Notes: a model not told the origin generated them from the letters alone. A stretch of 64,000 nt of DNA from JALORV01 sp963769745 (GCA_963769745.1 CAVYNB010000002.1:62001-126000), one strand, 5' to 3'. Counted from the first letter of the stretch, positions 47,780 through 58,036 are shown. Numbers and translations are program-made.

Positions 47780-48763
47780 CTAGTTGCGGGCGGCCGCAGC
47801 GTTCGCAAGGGCCTTCAGGTCGATGCGCGCCGAACTGGCGGCATGCTGCTGCAGCGGATTGCCGTCGGCGAACAGGAACTTCGCCGGGTTCTGCGCAACA
47901 CCCTTGCTGTGCACTTCGAAGTGAAGGTGCGGCCCGGTGGAACGACCGGTGCTTCCCACCTCGGCAATCTTGTGACCCCGCTTGACCAGTTCCCCGGCCA
48001 CGACGGTCAGACGGCTGGCGTGCGCGTAGCGCGTCATCAACTGGTTGCCGTGGTCGATCTCGACCACCTTGCCCCAGACCGGATGAAGCTCGGCCACGAC
48101 GACGACGCCGCCGGCCGCGGCATGGATCGGTGTGCCATGGGGCGCGGCAAAGTCGATGCCGTCGTGTCGGGTCATTTCGCGCGTGAATGGATCGGTGCGC
48201 CAGCCGTAGCCCGAGCCTATGTAGCCATCCGCCACCGGCTGGCTGCCGGGCAACAGCGCCCGACGTACCTGCTGTGAACGCAGTTCCGCCTCGACCACGG
48301 CCAGGTAGTCAGCGCGCTGCTCGACGCCGCGGGTCAGGCCCTGCAGTTCGGAATCGAGATCGGTGAAGCTCATCGTGGTACCCGGCGCGCCGCCCCGACC
48401 CGGCAACTCGCGGAAGCGGAACTCTTCGGGCCGGATGCCGGCGGCCTTGGCCACGCGCTCGCCAAGCACATCGAGCCGCAGCAACTGCGCCTGCACCTGG
48501 CCGAGCTGGCGCGTCATGGCTGAAACGTTGTCGCGCACGTACTGTTCCTTGCGCTCGGCCTGATCGCGCGTCACGAAGGCGATAACATCGGAAACGAAGG
48601 GCAGAGGCAGCGCCGAGGCCGCGCGGACGGTCAGCAGGGAAAAGACGGTGGACACGACGACGATCGACAGCGTAAGAAGGACGGCTGCGGCAACCAGGTG
48701 TTGCGCCTTGACCGTGATCGTGCGCGCCCGGGCCATTCGCCGATCGACCAGAATGATCTGCAC
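47780..48763 (-). CDS. M23-family metallopeptidase (murein endopeptidase-like)
   Basis: 327 aa. N-terminal membrane anchor (about 22-48), then a coiled-coil-prone periplasmic region (about 70-160) and a LytM domain. Zinc ligands are present: RHDGIDFAAPHG (H-x3-D) and PHLHFEVHSKG (H-x-H), so it may be active rather than an EnvC-like activator. It stands where an M23 gene is often found beside secA in this class, divergent from dciA. Confidence 0.92.
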   Translation of the reverse strand: MQIILVDRRMARARTITVKAQHLVAAAVLLTLSIVVVSTVFSLLTVRAASALPLPFVSDVIAFVTRDQAERKEQYVRDNVSAMTRQLGQVQAQLLRLDVLGERVAKAAGIRPEEFRFRELPGRGGAPGTTMSFTDLDSELQGLTRGVEQRADYLAVVEAELRSQQVRRALLPGSQPVADGYIGSGYGWRTDPFTREMTRHDGIDFAAPHGTPIHAAAGGVVVVAELHPVWGKVVEIDHGNQLMTRYAHASRLTVVAGELVKRGHKIAEVGSTGRSTGPHLHFEVHSKGVAQNPAKFLFADGNPLQQHAASSARIDLKALANAAAARN

Positions 48764-48817
48764 TGCTTCCTCCTACCCCTCCGACACCGCGCTGCGAAGC
48801 GCCGCGTCGATCACTTG

Positions 48818-49315
48818 ATGTCCGGTCCCGCACGCACGGTCGCGGCCGCCCTGAGGGACTCTCCGGACGCCGCCGCGTTGCTGGCCCGCTGGGAGACCGC
48901 ACAGGCGGTCAGCCGCGTTCTCGCGCCCCTGGCACATTCGGTGGCTCCCGGAATGGATCTGCTCGTCCCCGGCCGCTGCGACCTGCGCGAAGGTGTCCTG
49001 TGGGTCACCGTCGAGTCGGCCGCCGAGTCCGCCAAACTCCGCCAGGCTGCGCCGCGTTTCCTTGCAGCACTGGCATCTCATGGGTTTCAAGTCTACGAGA
49101 TGAAGTCTCGCGTACAACCCGGCGGCACGTCCTACCCCGGACAGGGTATGACCGGGGCCTCAAGTCCGGGATTGGCGTTTGCGCCAGTCACGGAACAGGG
49201 GGTTGGCGCGGTCGAGGCGGCGGCCCGGCAACTGCCGGAATCAGCGCTGCAGCGAGCGATGCAACGGCTGGCGAAAACGCTGGGTCGTCGACGCGACGCC
49301 TCGCCGACGCGCTAG
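48818..49315 (+). CDS. dciA: DUF721/DciA-family protein
   Basis: 165 aa from ATG at 48818. N-terminal roughly 95 residues form the DciA domain (LVPGRCDLREGVLWVTVESA, AESAKLRQAAPRFLAAL). A low-complexity Gly/Ser linker and a basic tail (MQRLAKTLGRRRDASP) follow. DciA is the replicative-helicase loader or operator in bacteria without DnaC. The gene ends in cTAg, which also contains the lpxC stop on the opposite strand. Confidence 0.82.
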   Translation: MSGPARTVAAALRDSPDAAALLARWETAQAVSRVLAPLAHSVAPGMDLLVPGRCDLREGVLWVTVESAAESAKLRQAAPRFLAALASHGFQVYEMKSRVQPGGTSYPGQGMTGASSPGLAFAPVTEQGVGAVEAAARQLPESALQRAMQRLAKTLGRRRDASPTR

Positions 49316-50224
49316 GCCGGCTGCAGCTGCGACAGGAACGCCGCTGGCGCCTCGGCGTCGTCTTCGAAGGTCACCAGGTCGTAGGCCGCAGCGTCGGCAA
49401 TCAAGGCGCGCAGCAGCCGGTTGTTGATCGCGTGTCCAGATTTGTGCGCCACGTAACTGGCCATCAAGGGACGTCCGAGCGCCGACAGATCACCGATGGC
49501 ATCGAGGATCTTGTGCTTGGCGAATTCGTCGCCGGCGCGCTAGCCCGTCGGTATTCAGCACGCGATACTCGTCCATCACGATCGCGTTCTCGAAGGTGCC
49601 TCCCATCGCCAGACCGGCCGCGCGCAGCGCCTCGACTTCATTGACGAAGCCGAAGGTCCGCGCGCGCGAAACCTGCTGAACATACGAGTCGTGCGCGAAA
49701 TCGACCTCCACGACCTGCTCGGTCGAGTCGATCGCCGGGTGCCTGAAGTCGATCGAGAACTTCAGCCGATAGCCGAAATAGGGCTCAAGTCGAGCCCATT
49801 TGTCGCCGTCGACGATTTCGACCGGCTTGAGCACGCGCACGAACTTCTTGGGCGCGTTGAGTTCCTCGATGCCTGCGGCCTGCAGCAGGAACACGAAGCT
49901 GGACGCGCTGCCGTCCATGATCGGGATCTCTGCCGCATCGACGTCGATGTAGCAGTTGTCGATCCCCAATCCGGCCAGGGCACTCATCAGGTGCTCGATC
50001 GTGGCGATGCGCACGGCATCGCGGCCGATGGTCGTCGCCATGCGCGTATCGACCACGGCTTCCGGCGTCAGTCGGATCTCGACCGGAGGATCCAGGTCGA
50101 CGCGGCGGAACACGATGCCCGTATCCGCGGCCGCCGGACGCATGACCAGCTCGACTTTCGTCCCGCTGTGCAGGCCGATGCCGACCGTCCGGGCCAGCTG
50201 CTTCAAGGTGCGTTGCTTCAACAT
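49312..50224 (-). CDS. lpxC: UDP-3-O-acyl-GlcNAc deacetylase LpxC (frameshifted)
   Basis: Committed step of lipid A synthesis, zinc enzyme. Frame one: LKQLARTVGIGLHSGTKVEL, TIEHLMSALAGLGIDN (first Zn His), VDAAEIPIMDGSA, to LNTDGL. Then one extra base at about 49541-49543 shifts the frame. The other frame continues RAGDEFAKHKILDAIGDLSA (Zn His and Asp), HKSGHAINNRLLRAL and ends LQPA at 49312. Corrected length 303 aa, exactly family size. Read literally, the product would lack two zinc ligands and be dead, so an error is likely. Confidence 0.92.
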
Positions 50225-50326
50225 GGCGTCATTCTATCCGTCGGCTTGTGCGCTGCGGCGAGCGCCGTTAGGCTCGGCAGCCGAGAATCCGGGCATCGCC
50301 CTGACCCACCTGCCAAGGACTCCACC

Positions 50327-51175
50327 GTGTCACCCGAAACCCCGTCGTCGGCAGACCGCAGTGCAGCGCCGGACGCCGCGTCTCCCTTTCCGGCCATTCG
50401 CACCGTGTCACCCATGGCGCCGTTCACCTGGCTGGCTCGCGGCGCCCACGACTTGCGCCGCGCCCCGGCGGCCAGCCTGACCTATGGACTGGCGTTTGCA
50501 TTGATGGGTGGCCTGATCGTTGTCGTGTTTCGGAACGCCTACGAGCTCACGTCGGCGCTGACGGCAGGCTTCCTGCTCGTGGGACCGTTCCTCGCGACGG
50601 GGCTGTACGACATCAGCCGGCGCCTGGAACGCGGCTCTGCGGTGCGGCTGCGCGAGACCACGACGGCCTGGCGCGCCAACCTCGGCGCCTTCAGCCTGTT
50701 CGCGCTCGTGCTGACCATCATCGCGCTCATCTGGGCACGGGCGTCACTGGTGACCTTTGCCTTGTTCTTTTCCGGCGGCATGCCGACGCTGAAGAGCTTT
50801 CTCGCACAGGTCGTCTCGGTCGAGAACATCGACTTCCTCCTGACCTACTTCGCGGTTGGCGCATTGTTCGCCGGCATCGTCTTCGCGGTCAGCGTGGTGT
50901 CCGTGCCGATGATGCTCGATCGCGGCACCGATACCATCGTCGCTGCCCTGACCAGTGTGCGCGCGCTCTTTGCGAATCCGCTGCCGCTGCTGGTGTGGGC
51001 GCTGCTGATCGTCGTCATCATCGCCGCCGGCTTTGCCACCTTCTTTGTCGGCCTGATCGTCGCCGTGCCGGTGATCGGACACGCGACGTGGCATGCCTAT
51101 AAAAGCCTAGTCGCTGAGGGTGTACGCGACGGGGCTGACGCCGCGTCGCCCGTGCACCCACAGCGGAATAGTTAG
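50327..51175 (+). CDS. DUF2189 integral membrane protein
   Basis: 282 aa from GTG at 50327 behind AAGGA. About 30 residues of Pro/Ser-rich N-terminus, then APFTWLARGAHDLRRAPAAS and six hydrophobic helices (for example YGLAFALMGGLIVVVF, FLLVGPFLATGLYDIS, VWALLIVVIIAAGFATF). The family has unknown function. An internal ATG at 50414 is a possible alternative start. Confidence 0.82.
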   Translation: MSPETPSSADRSAAPDAASPFPAIRTVSPMAPFTWLARGAHDLRRAPAASLTYGLAFALMGGLIVVVFRNAYELTSALTAGFLLVGPFLATGLYDISRRLERGSAVRLRETTTAWRANLGAFSLFALVLTIIALIWARASLVTFALFFSGGMPTLKSFLAQVVSVENIDFLLTYFAVGALFAGIVFAVSVVSVPMMLDRGTDTIVAALTSVRALFANPLPLLVWALLIVVIIAAGFATFFVGLIVAVPVIGHATWHAYKSLVAEGVRDGADAASPVHPQRNS

Positions 51176-51285
51176 TCGGCTCCGCTCCGGAGCGCAGCCG
51201 ACAAACCAGTGGTGAGCGGTTCGCGCAGCGCGCGAACCGTGTCGCCGCGAGCTCACGTGCGACACGAAGGGTCGCGTAAGTGAGC
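51175..51285. terminator. Cluster of hairpins between the DUF2189 gene and ftsZ
   Basis: Consecutive inverted repeats: 51175-51202 (14-bp arms, one mismatch), 51217-51239 (perfect 10-bp arms, loop agc), and alternative pairings 51239-51265 (gtgtcgc/gcgacac) and 51251-51285 (gctcac...gtgagc). This lies between convergent genes and probably serves both as a 3' boundary. No strong T-run is present. Confidence 0.5.
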
Positions 51286-51294
51286 GGCGCCCTC

Positions 51295-52479
51295 TCAATC
51301 CGCCTGTTTCCGCAGAAACGCCGGAATGTCGTAGCGATCGCTGCCGCTGTCCTCCAGGGCGGAGACCTTCTGCTGCGCAGATTCGCGCGATCGCCAGACG
51401 GCGGGGGTATCGAGGTGGCTGTAGTCGGATCCGGTCGCCGCAGTCTCCCGGGCCGGCGCAACCATCAAGGGTGCGTTGTCGGTGCCGGTGCGCACGACCG
51501 TGAACGGATTGGACTGCTTCTTCGATCCGGCGCGGCCGAGGCCGGTCGCCACCACCGTGACCCGCAGGCCGTCGCCGATCGATTCGTCGCAGACGGTGCC
51601 GAAGATCACGGTCGCGTCATCCGCGGCAAACGCACGGATCGTGTTCATCACCTCGCGCGTTTCCTTCATCTTCAGCGATGACGATGCGGTGATATTGACC
51701 AGCACGCCGCGCGCTCCGGACAGATCGACACCCTCGAGCAACGGGCTGGCGACCGCCTGCTCGGCCGCAATGCGTGCGCGATCCAGGCCAGAGGCTGTCG
51801 CGGTTCCCATCATCGCCTTGCCGCGCTCGCTCATCACCGTCTTCACGTCCTCGAAATCGACGTTGACCAGCCCCGGCACGTTGATGATCTCGGCAATGCC
51901 GGCACAGGCGTTGTGCAGCACATCGTCAGCCGCGCGGAAACAGTCGGCCATCTCGGCATCCTCGCCCATCACTTCTTCGAGCTTGTTGTTGAGGATGACG
52001 ATGAGCGAGTGAACCGAAGCCTCGAGTTCGGCCAGGCCCGTTTCGGCCACTTTCAGGCGCTTCGGGCCTTCGAACTCGAACGGCTTCGACACTACGGCAA
52101 CCGTCAGCAGCCCCAGCTCTTTGGCGACTTCGGCCACGACCGGCGCTGCCCCCGTGCCCGTGCCCCCACCCATGCCCGCGGTGATGAACACCATGTGCGC
52201 GCCACGCAGTGAATCGGCGATGCGGTCGCGCGCCTCCTCGGCGGCCTGGCGCCCGGCCTCCGGACGGCTGCCGGCGCCCAGCCCGGTCTTGCCGAGCTGC
52301 AGCACGTTCTTCGACGACGAACGCGCCAGCGCCTGGTGATCGGTGTTGGCGCAGATGAATTCCACGCCCTGCACGCTGCGACGGATCATGTGCTCGACGG
52401 CATTGCCGCCGGCACCGCCTACCCCTACCACCTTGATGATCGTCCCGCGCGTTTCGGTTTCAAGTATCTCGAATGTCAT
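51295..52479 (-). CDS. ftsZ: Cell division protein FtsZ
   Basis: 394 aa. Tubulin-like GTPase of the Z ring. GTP-binding GVGGAGGNAVEHM and GMGGGTGTGAAPVVA, synergy loop NVDFEDVKTVMSERG, and C-terminal conserved peptide RYDIPAFLRKQAD for FtsA/ZipA binding. Ribosome site AGGAG is strong. Last gene of the dcw run. Confidence 0.97.
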   Translation of the reverse strand: MTFEILETETRGTIIKVVGVGGAGGNAVEHMIRRSVQGVEFICANTDHQALARSSSKNVLQLGKTGLGAGSRPEAGRQAAEEARDRIADSLRGAHMVFITAGMGGGTGTGAAPVVAEVAKELGLLTVAVVSKPFEFEGPKRLKVAETGLAELEASVHSLIVILNNKLEEVMGEDAEMADCFRAADDVLHNACAGIAEIINVPGLVNVDFEDVKTVMSERGKAMMGTATASGLDRARIAAEQAVASPLLEGVDLSGARGVLVNITASSSLKMKETREVMNTIRAFAADDATVIFGTVCDESIGDGLRVTVVATGLGRAGSKKQSNPFTVVRTGTDNAPLMVAPARETAATGSDYSHLDTPAVWRSRESAQQKVSALEDSGSDRYDIPAFLRKQAD

Positions 52480-52606
52480 TGTGTTCTCCTGCTCCTGGGT
52501 CTGGTTGCTGCATCAATGCGAAACGCACAAGGCCAAAAGCGCACCTGCACCAACGCGCTTGGCTTTGCACGCTCTCAAACGCACCTCTCGCGGAAACGAG
52601 CGGTGC

Positions 52607-53839
52607 CTAAAAATTTCCTACGATCCATTCCTTCATCCTCTTGACCGTCTGGCTGAACGATCCGGTCTGATGCGCAATCTTGCGGCCGCGCTGCCGCTGG
52701 GAGTGGGCCTCGACCAGCAGGCCCATGGCGGTCGCGAAGCGCGGGTTCTTCACGACATCGGCGAGCGAACCGTCGTACTGCGGCCAGCCGATGCGCGCCG
52801 GCTTCAGGAATACGTCTTCGGCGAGTTCGGTCATGCCGGGAAGCAGGCTGGTGCCGCCGGTGAGTACGACGCCCGACGACAGCATCTCCTCGTAACCGGA
52901 TTCGCGGATCACCTGCTGCGTCAGCGTGAAGAGTTCCTCGACGCGCGGCTCGATCACCGCCGCCAGTGCCTGCCGTGACAGCAGCCGCGGTCCGCGGTCG
53001 CCCAGCCCCGGAATCTCGATCTTCTCGTTCGGGTCGGCGAGCACTTCCTTGGCCACACCCCAGCGCACCTTGATCTCTTCGGCGTCGGGGATCGGCGTGC
53101 GCAGCGCCATCGCGATGTCGTTGGTGATCTGGTCGCCGGCGATCGGGATGATCGCGGTATGACGGATCGCCCCGCCGGTGAAAATGGCGATGTCACTGGT
53201 GCCGCCGCCGACATCGACGAGGGCCACGCCGAGCTCCTTCTCGTCGGCGGTCAGCACCGACAGCGAAGAGGCCAGCGGCTGCAGGATCAGGTCCTGCACC
53301 TCGAGCCCGCAGCGACGCACGCACTTGATGATGTTCTGTGCCGCGCTGACGGCACCGGTGACGATGTGCACGCGAACTTCGAGCCGCACCCCGCTCATCC
53401 CGATCGGCTCGCGGATGTCCTCCTGGCCGTCGACGATGAACTCCTGCGTCAGCACGTGCAGCACCTGCTGATCGGTCGGGATGTTGATCGCCTTCGCCGT
53501 CTCGATCACACGCGCGACGTCGCTGGCGGTGACTTCGCGATCCTTGATGGCCACCATGCCGCTCGAATTGAAGCTCTTGATGTGACTGCCGGCGATGCCG
53601 GTGAAGGCGTCCTTGATCTGGCAGGCCGCCATCAGTTCCGCTTCCTCGAGTGCCCGGCGGATGGACTGGACAGTCGATTCGATGTTGACGACCACGCCCT
53701 TGCGCAGTCCTTGCGACGCTGCCTGCCCCAGTCCGATCACCTGGAAGCGCCCGTCCGGCAGCGCTTCGGCCACCGCGACGACCACTTTGGACGTGCCGAT
53801 GTCGAGGCCGACGATCAGGTCTTTGGTTTCTGTTCTCAT
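52607..53839 (-). CDS. ftsA: Cell division protein FtsA
   Basis: 410 aa. Actin-fold membrane tether of FtsZ: DLIVGLDIGTSKVVVAVAEA, VDVGGGTSDIAIFTGG, VVLTGGTSLLPGM, and the C-terminal amphipathic helix FSQTVKRMKEWIVGNF. Follows ftsQ after 3 bp and precedes ftsZ by 127 bp. That gap may carry an extra promoter, but I see no clear one. Confidence 0.96.
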   Translation of the reverse strand: MRTETKDLIVGLDIGTSKVVVAVAEALPDGRFQVIGLGQAASQGLRKGVVVNIESTVQSIRRALEEAELMAACQIKDAFTGIAGSHIKSFNSSGMVAIKDREVTASDVARVIETAKAINIPTDQQVLHVLTQEFIVDGQEDIREPIGMSGVRLEVRVHIVTGAVSAAQNIIKCVRRCGLEVQDLILQPLASSLSVLTADEKELGVALVDVGGGTSDIAIFTGGAIRHTAIIPIAGDQITNDIAMALRTPIPDAEEIKVRWGVAKEVLADPNEKIEIPGLGDRGPRLLSRQALAAVIEPRVEELFTLTQQVIRESGYEEMLSSGVVLTGGTSLLPGMTELAEDVFLKPARIGWPQYDGSLADVVKNPRFATAMGLLVEAHSQRQRGRKIAHQTGSFSQTVKRMKEWIVGNF

Positions 53840-53842
53840 GGA

Positions 53843-54598
53843 TCAGCGGGCTTTCGGGACGGTGGAACTCGACGGCGACGAGGCGGCGATCCCGTTCGCG
53901 TAGCGCGCGTCGATGCGTGCCGGGGGTCCACCGACGCGCGCACTGACCATCGGGTAGGCTGCGACGACATCGGCCAGACGACGATGCACGGCTCCAACGC
54001 TGTCTTCGCGGCCGAGTTCGAGCGTCGTCGGTGCGATTCCCGGCCCGCTCGCCTGAATCGACCATGACCGGCGATCCGACACGTCGATGGCATCGATCGA
54101 CAGCGAAAGTCCGGCGACCTGCGCGGCAAAGTCGTAGTAGCGAGCTGCCACCTCGGCGGCCGCGACGGCCGGCCCGGCAAAGGACGGCAGCGGCCCGAAG
54201 ATTTCTGCCTCGGCGACATTGGCGACGAACAGTTCCCCACGATCCGACAGCAGTCGCCCGTCGCCCCACGCACCCAGGGCCCGATGTTCGCGCAGCGTCA
54301 CCTGCAGCCGGTTCGGCCAGATCCTCCGCACCGAAGCCTGGGATACCCACGGAACGGTTTCGAGCAGACGACGCGTTTCGTCCAGACGTACGGTGAAGTA
54401 GTTGCCCCTGAGCCGGCCGGCGATGGCGGCGCGTATCGACGCCGCCGTCACATGCTGCAGATCGCCCCGCACTTCGACACGCTTGAAGTCGAACACCGGG
54501 CGCTGTGTGAGCCAGCGCGTGCCGGCCGACAGAAGCAGACCGATGGCGATCAACGCGGCCACCAGCGCAGCGAGGTTCATGATGCGCGCGCCGATCAT
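53843..54598 (-). CDS. ftsQ: Cell division protein FtsQ
   Basis: 251 aa from ATG at 54598, overlapping the ddlB stop. One transmembrane helix (about 8-26, LAALVAALIAIGLLLSAG), a POTRA domain starting FDFKRVEVRGDLQHV, and the FtsQ beta-domain with WVSQASVRRIWPNRLQVTL. Periplasmic organiser of FtsB/FtsL. A longer upstream reading only runs through ddlB. Confidence 0.93.
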   Translation of the reverse strand: MIGARIMNLAALVAALIAIGLLLSAGTRWLTQRPVFDFKRVEVRGDLQHVTAASIRAAIAGRLRGNYFTVRLDETRRLLETVPWVSQASVRRIWPNRLQVTLREHRALGAWGDGRLLSDRGELFVANVAEAEIFGPLPSFAGPAVAAAEVAARYYDFAAQVAGLSLSIDAIDVSDRRSWSIQASGPGIAPTTLELGREDSVGAVHRRLADVVAAYPMVSARVGGPPARIDARYANGIAASSPSSSTVPKAR

Positions 54599-55551
54599 CC
54601 GCGCCTCCGCGAATCGAGCGAGGCGGTGCCGAGGATGCGCAACACGAGATCCTCGTAGCTCATGCCTGCTTCCCGCGCCGCCATCGGCACGAGCGAGTGA
54701 CCGGTCATACCCGGCGAGGTATTGAGCTCGATCAGGAACGGCGCGCCATCGTCGCGCAGCATCACGTCGACGCGACCCCAGCCGCGCGCGCCCACCGCGC
54801 GATACGAGCGCAGACACAGGGTGCTGATGCGTTCGGCGACGTCCGCGTCGATAGGTGCCGGACACAGGTACTTCGTTTCGTCGCTGAAGTACTTGCTGTG
54901 GTAGTCGTAATTGCCGCCGGGCGCGCGGATCTCGATCAGGGGCAATGCCTCGGCCGACCCGCCCTCGCCGAGGATGGCGCAGGTGAGTTCGCGCCCGACG
55001 ATGAGTTGCTCGATCAGGACCGTGTCGTCGTACTGCGCCGCCGACTCGAAGGCGAGCGCGAGTTCGTTGCGATCATGGGTCGTGACCTTGGTGATGCCGA
55101 TGGTCGACCCTTCGCGCGACGGCTTGACGATCAACTTGTCGCCCAGTTCAGCGACGACCTGCATCCAGTCCGTCGCGGCATGTCCGATGCGGTGAGCCGG
55201 CGTCGGGATGCCCGCCTGCAGCCAGATCTGCTTGGTGGTTTCCTTGTCGATCGCGATGGCCGATGCCTGCACGCCGCTGCCCGTGTACGGGACCTCGAGC
55301 GTCTCGAGCACGCCCTGGATCGTTCCGTCCTCGCCGCCGCGTCCATGCAGAGCGATGAACACCCGATCGAACCGGGCTGCTTCGAGCTCGGCCAGCGACT
55401 GACGACCGGGATCGAAGGCATGCGCATCGACGCCGCGGCTCTTCAGCGCGTTGAGCACACCGGTACCCGACATGATCGACACTTCACGTTCCGAGGAACG
55501 GCCGCCGAACAGCACGCCGACCTTGCCGAAAGAGGTCAGTGGCGCGCTCAT
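54595..55551 (-). CDS. ddlB: D-alanine--D-alanine ligase B
   Basis: 318 aa. Makes D-Ala-D-Ala for the stem pentapeptide. GKVGVLFGGRSSEREVSIMS, HGRGGEDGTIQGVLE, VKPSREGSTIGITKV and FLIELNTSPGMTGHSL. The ATP-grasp fold is complete. Overlaps murC and ftsQ by 4 bp at both ends. Confidence 0.96.
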   Translation of the reverse strand: MSAPLTSFGKVGVLFGGRSSEREVSIMSGTGVLNALKSRGVDAHAFDPGRQSLAELEAARFDRVFIALHGRGGEDGTIQGVLETLEVPYTGSGVQASAIAIDKETTKQIWLQAGIPTPAHRIGHAATDWMQVVAELGDKLIVKPSREGSTIGITKVTTHDRNELALAFESAAQYDDTVLIEQLIVGRELTCAILGEGGSAEALPLIEIRAPGGNYDYHSKYFSDETKYLCPAPIDADVAERISTLCLRSYRAVGARGWGRVDVMLRDDGAPFLIELNTSPGMTGHSLVPMAAREAGMSYEDLVLRILGTASLDSRRRG

Positions 55552-56940
55552 TCCGCCCCACCTCCTGCCAGCCGCGCCGGCACCTGTCCGATCGAGCCGG
55601 CGCCCATCGTGATGACGACATCGCCGTCGCGCACGACATCGTGCAAGGCCGCGGGAAGCTCGTCGATCGTCTCGATGAAGATGGGCTCGACCTTGCCTCC
55701 GACGCGCAGCGCACGCGCCAGTGAGCGGCCATCGGCGGCGACGATCGGCGCTTCACCCGCGGCATAGACCTCGGCCAGCAGCAGCACATCGGTCGTAGCC
55801 AGCACCTTGACGAAGTCTTCGAAGCAGTCGCGCGTGCGCGTGTAGCGATGCGGCTGGAACGCGAGGACGAGTCGCCGCCCCGGAAACGCGCCGCGTACCG
55901 CGGCGATCGTTGCCGCCATCTCCACCGGGTGGTGACCGTAATCGTCGATCAGGGTGTACGAGCCGCCGTGCGGTGCCGGTTGATCGCCGTGCCGGGCAAA
56001 GCGTCGCCCGACTCCCGTGAATCCGGCGAGCGCCTCGACGATCGCCGAATCGCCCACGCCAAGCTCGCTGCCGACGGCGATCGCGGCCAGTGCATTGGCC
56101 ACGTTGTGGCGTCCCGGGAGATTGAGGTCGATCGCCAGCGGCGGCTGGTCTTCGCGCTGCACGGTGAAGCGCATGCGCGTGCCGTCAGCGACCGCGTCGA
56201 TCGCGCGCACCTGTGCTTCGGGTGCAAAGCCATAGCTCAGCACCGGCTTGGACACGAACGGCAGGATGTCGCGCACATGGGGATCGTCAATGCACAGCAC
56301 GGCCGAGCCGTAGAACGGCAATCGGCCCAGAAACTCGATGAACGCGTGCTTGAGCCGCGAAAAGTCGTGTCCGTAGGTTTCCATGTGGTCGTTGTCGATG
56401 TTCGTGACGACAGCGATCACCGGCATCAGGTTGAGGAAGGATGCGTCCGACTCGTCAGCCTCGACGACGATGTACTCGCCGCTGCCGAGCCGTGCGTTCG
56501 CGCCGGCCGAATTCAGCCGCCCGCCGATCACGAAGGTCGGATCCATCCCGCCCGCCGCCAGCACGCTCGCGACCAGGCTCGTGGTCGTCGTCTTTCCGTG
56601 CGTCCCGGCGATTGCGATGCCCTGCTTCAGTCGCATCAGCTCCGCCAGCATCACGGCACGTGGCACGACCGGGATGCGCCGGCCACGCGCAGCGATCACT
56701 TCCGGATTGCTCGGCGACACCGCGGTCGAGATCACGACCGCGTCCGCTCCGGCGATGTGCTCGGCCGCGTGCCCCTGCGCGATCACCGCACCGAGTTGCG
56801 ACAAGACGCCGCGTCACTGCACTGCTCGCGACGTCCGAACCACTGACGCGATAACCCAGCGTCAGCAGCACTTCGGCAATTCCGCTCATGCCGCTGCCGC
56901 CAATGCCAACGAAGTGGATGTGTTTGACGGCGTGCTTCAT
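55548..56940 (-). CDS. murC: UDP-N-acetylmuramate--L-alanine ligase MurC (frameshifted)
   Basis: Adds L-Ala to UDP-MurNAc. The N-terminus lies in one frame: MKHAVKHIHFVGIGGSGMSG, LLTLGYRVSGSDVASSAVTR. After RRL the other frame continues SQLGAVIAQGHAAEHI, GTHGKTTTTSLVASVL, VVEADESDASFL, DDYGHHPVEMAATI and ends GAE. One extra T at about 56802-56804 (CTTGTCG for CTGTCG) explains it. Corrected length 463 aa. Start ATG at 56940; murB is not adjacent here. Confidence 0.92.
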
Positions 56941-56962
56941 CGGCAGGCCTCGAGCACGTGTT

Positions 56963-58036
56963 TCATGCGGCCACCTGTTCGATGACCCTTGCCACGGTGC
57001 TCGTGGCATCCGGCCGCCCGACAGCACGGGCGGCGTTGGCCATCTCGAGCAGCCTTTCGCGCGAAAGTCCGCCGAGCACGTCCGCGAGGCGTTCAACGGT
57101 GAACTCACTCTGCGCAAGATGTAGCGCCGCACCCTTGCTGGCCATGTATTCGGCGTTGGTGCGCTGGTGGTGCGTCGTCGAGACGACGAGAGGCACCAGA
57201 ACGGCCGGCACGCCCGCCACTGCAAGCTCGGTGATCGTGATCGCGCCGGCGCGACACAGCACCACGTCGGCCGACGCGTAGCGCTGCGCGATGTCGTCGA
57301 TGAACGGAAGGATGTCAGCGTCGACGCCGGCCCGACGGTAGGCGGCCTGAACAGTCTCGACATGCCCGGCTCCGCACTGGTGCACGACGCGCGGACGACG
57401 CTCGACCGGGAGTCGAGCGAGCGCGGCCGGCACCGTTTCATTGAGCACCTGCGCGCCGAGGCTGCCGCCGATCACCAGCAGATTCAACGGACCCGTCCGA
57501 CCCGCAAATCGTTGCGCCGGCACCGGCACCGCGGCGATTTCGCTCCGTACCGGATTGCCGGTGACCAGCCCCTTGTCACCCGCCTTCACGGCAGCGGCAC
57601 CATCGAATCCGCACAGCACGCCGGCCGCCAGAGGCGTCAGCAGCCGCGTCGACAACAGCGTGTCGGCGTCGGCGTTCATCAGCACCAGCGGCACGCCGAG
57701 CGAGCTGGCCGCCATCCCGGCCGGCACGGCAACGTAGCCTCCGGTCGAAAACACGACCCTGGGCGCGCGCGCGCGCAGACGTGCGCGGCTCTGCCACAGC
57801 GCACGCAGCAGCATGAATCCGCCGAGCAGCAGGGTCTTGAGGCCCTTGCCGCGCAGGCCGCTGAAGTCGATCGCGTCGAACGCGATGCCATGACGCTCGA
57901 CCAGGCCGCGCTCCATCCCGGCTTGAGTGCCGAGCCAGCTCACCGACCAGCCGCGTCCGCGCAAGGCTTCGGCAACCGCGATGCCGGGCATCACGTGTCC
58001 CCCGGTCCCGGCCGCGACGACGACCAGGTGGTTCAT
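56963..58036 (-). CDS. murG: UDP-GlcNAc:lipid I N-acetylglucosaminyltransferase MurG
   Basis: 357 aa from ATG at 58036 behind GGAGG. Makes lipid II at the inner face of the membrane. N-terminal AAGTGGHVMPGIAVAEAL, FSTGGYVAVPAGMAA, donor-binding LLVIGGSLGAQVLNETVP and CRAGAITITELAVAGVP. Its ATG overlaps the stop of a 37-codon ORF that separates it from ftsW. Confidence 0.95.
   Translation of the reverse strand: MNHLVVVAAGTGGHVMPGIAVAEALRGRGWSVSWLGTQAGMERGLVERHGIAFDAIDFSGLRGKGLKTLLLGGFMLLRALWQSRARLRARAPRVVFSTGGYVAVPAGMAASSLGVPLVLMNADADTLLSTRLLTPLAAGVLCGFDGAAAVKAGDKGLVTGNPVRSEIAAVPVPAQRFAGRTGPLNLLVIGGSLGAQVLNETVPAALARLPVERRPRVVHQCGAGHVETVQAAYRRAGVDADILPFIDDIAQRYASADVVLCRAGAITITELAVAGVPAVLVPLVVSTTHHQRTNAEYMASKGAALHLAQSEFTVERLADVLGGLSRERLLEMANAARAVGRPDATSTVARVIEQVAA

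Noticed and set aside
49490..50224. A naturally truncated LpxC
   Set aside because: The missing C-terminus, including zinc ligands, follows intact in the next frame, and lipid A synthesis genes are normally essential.
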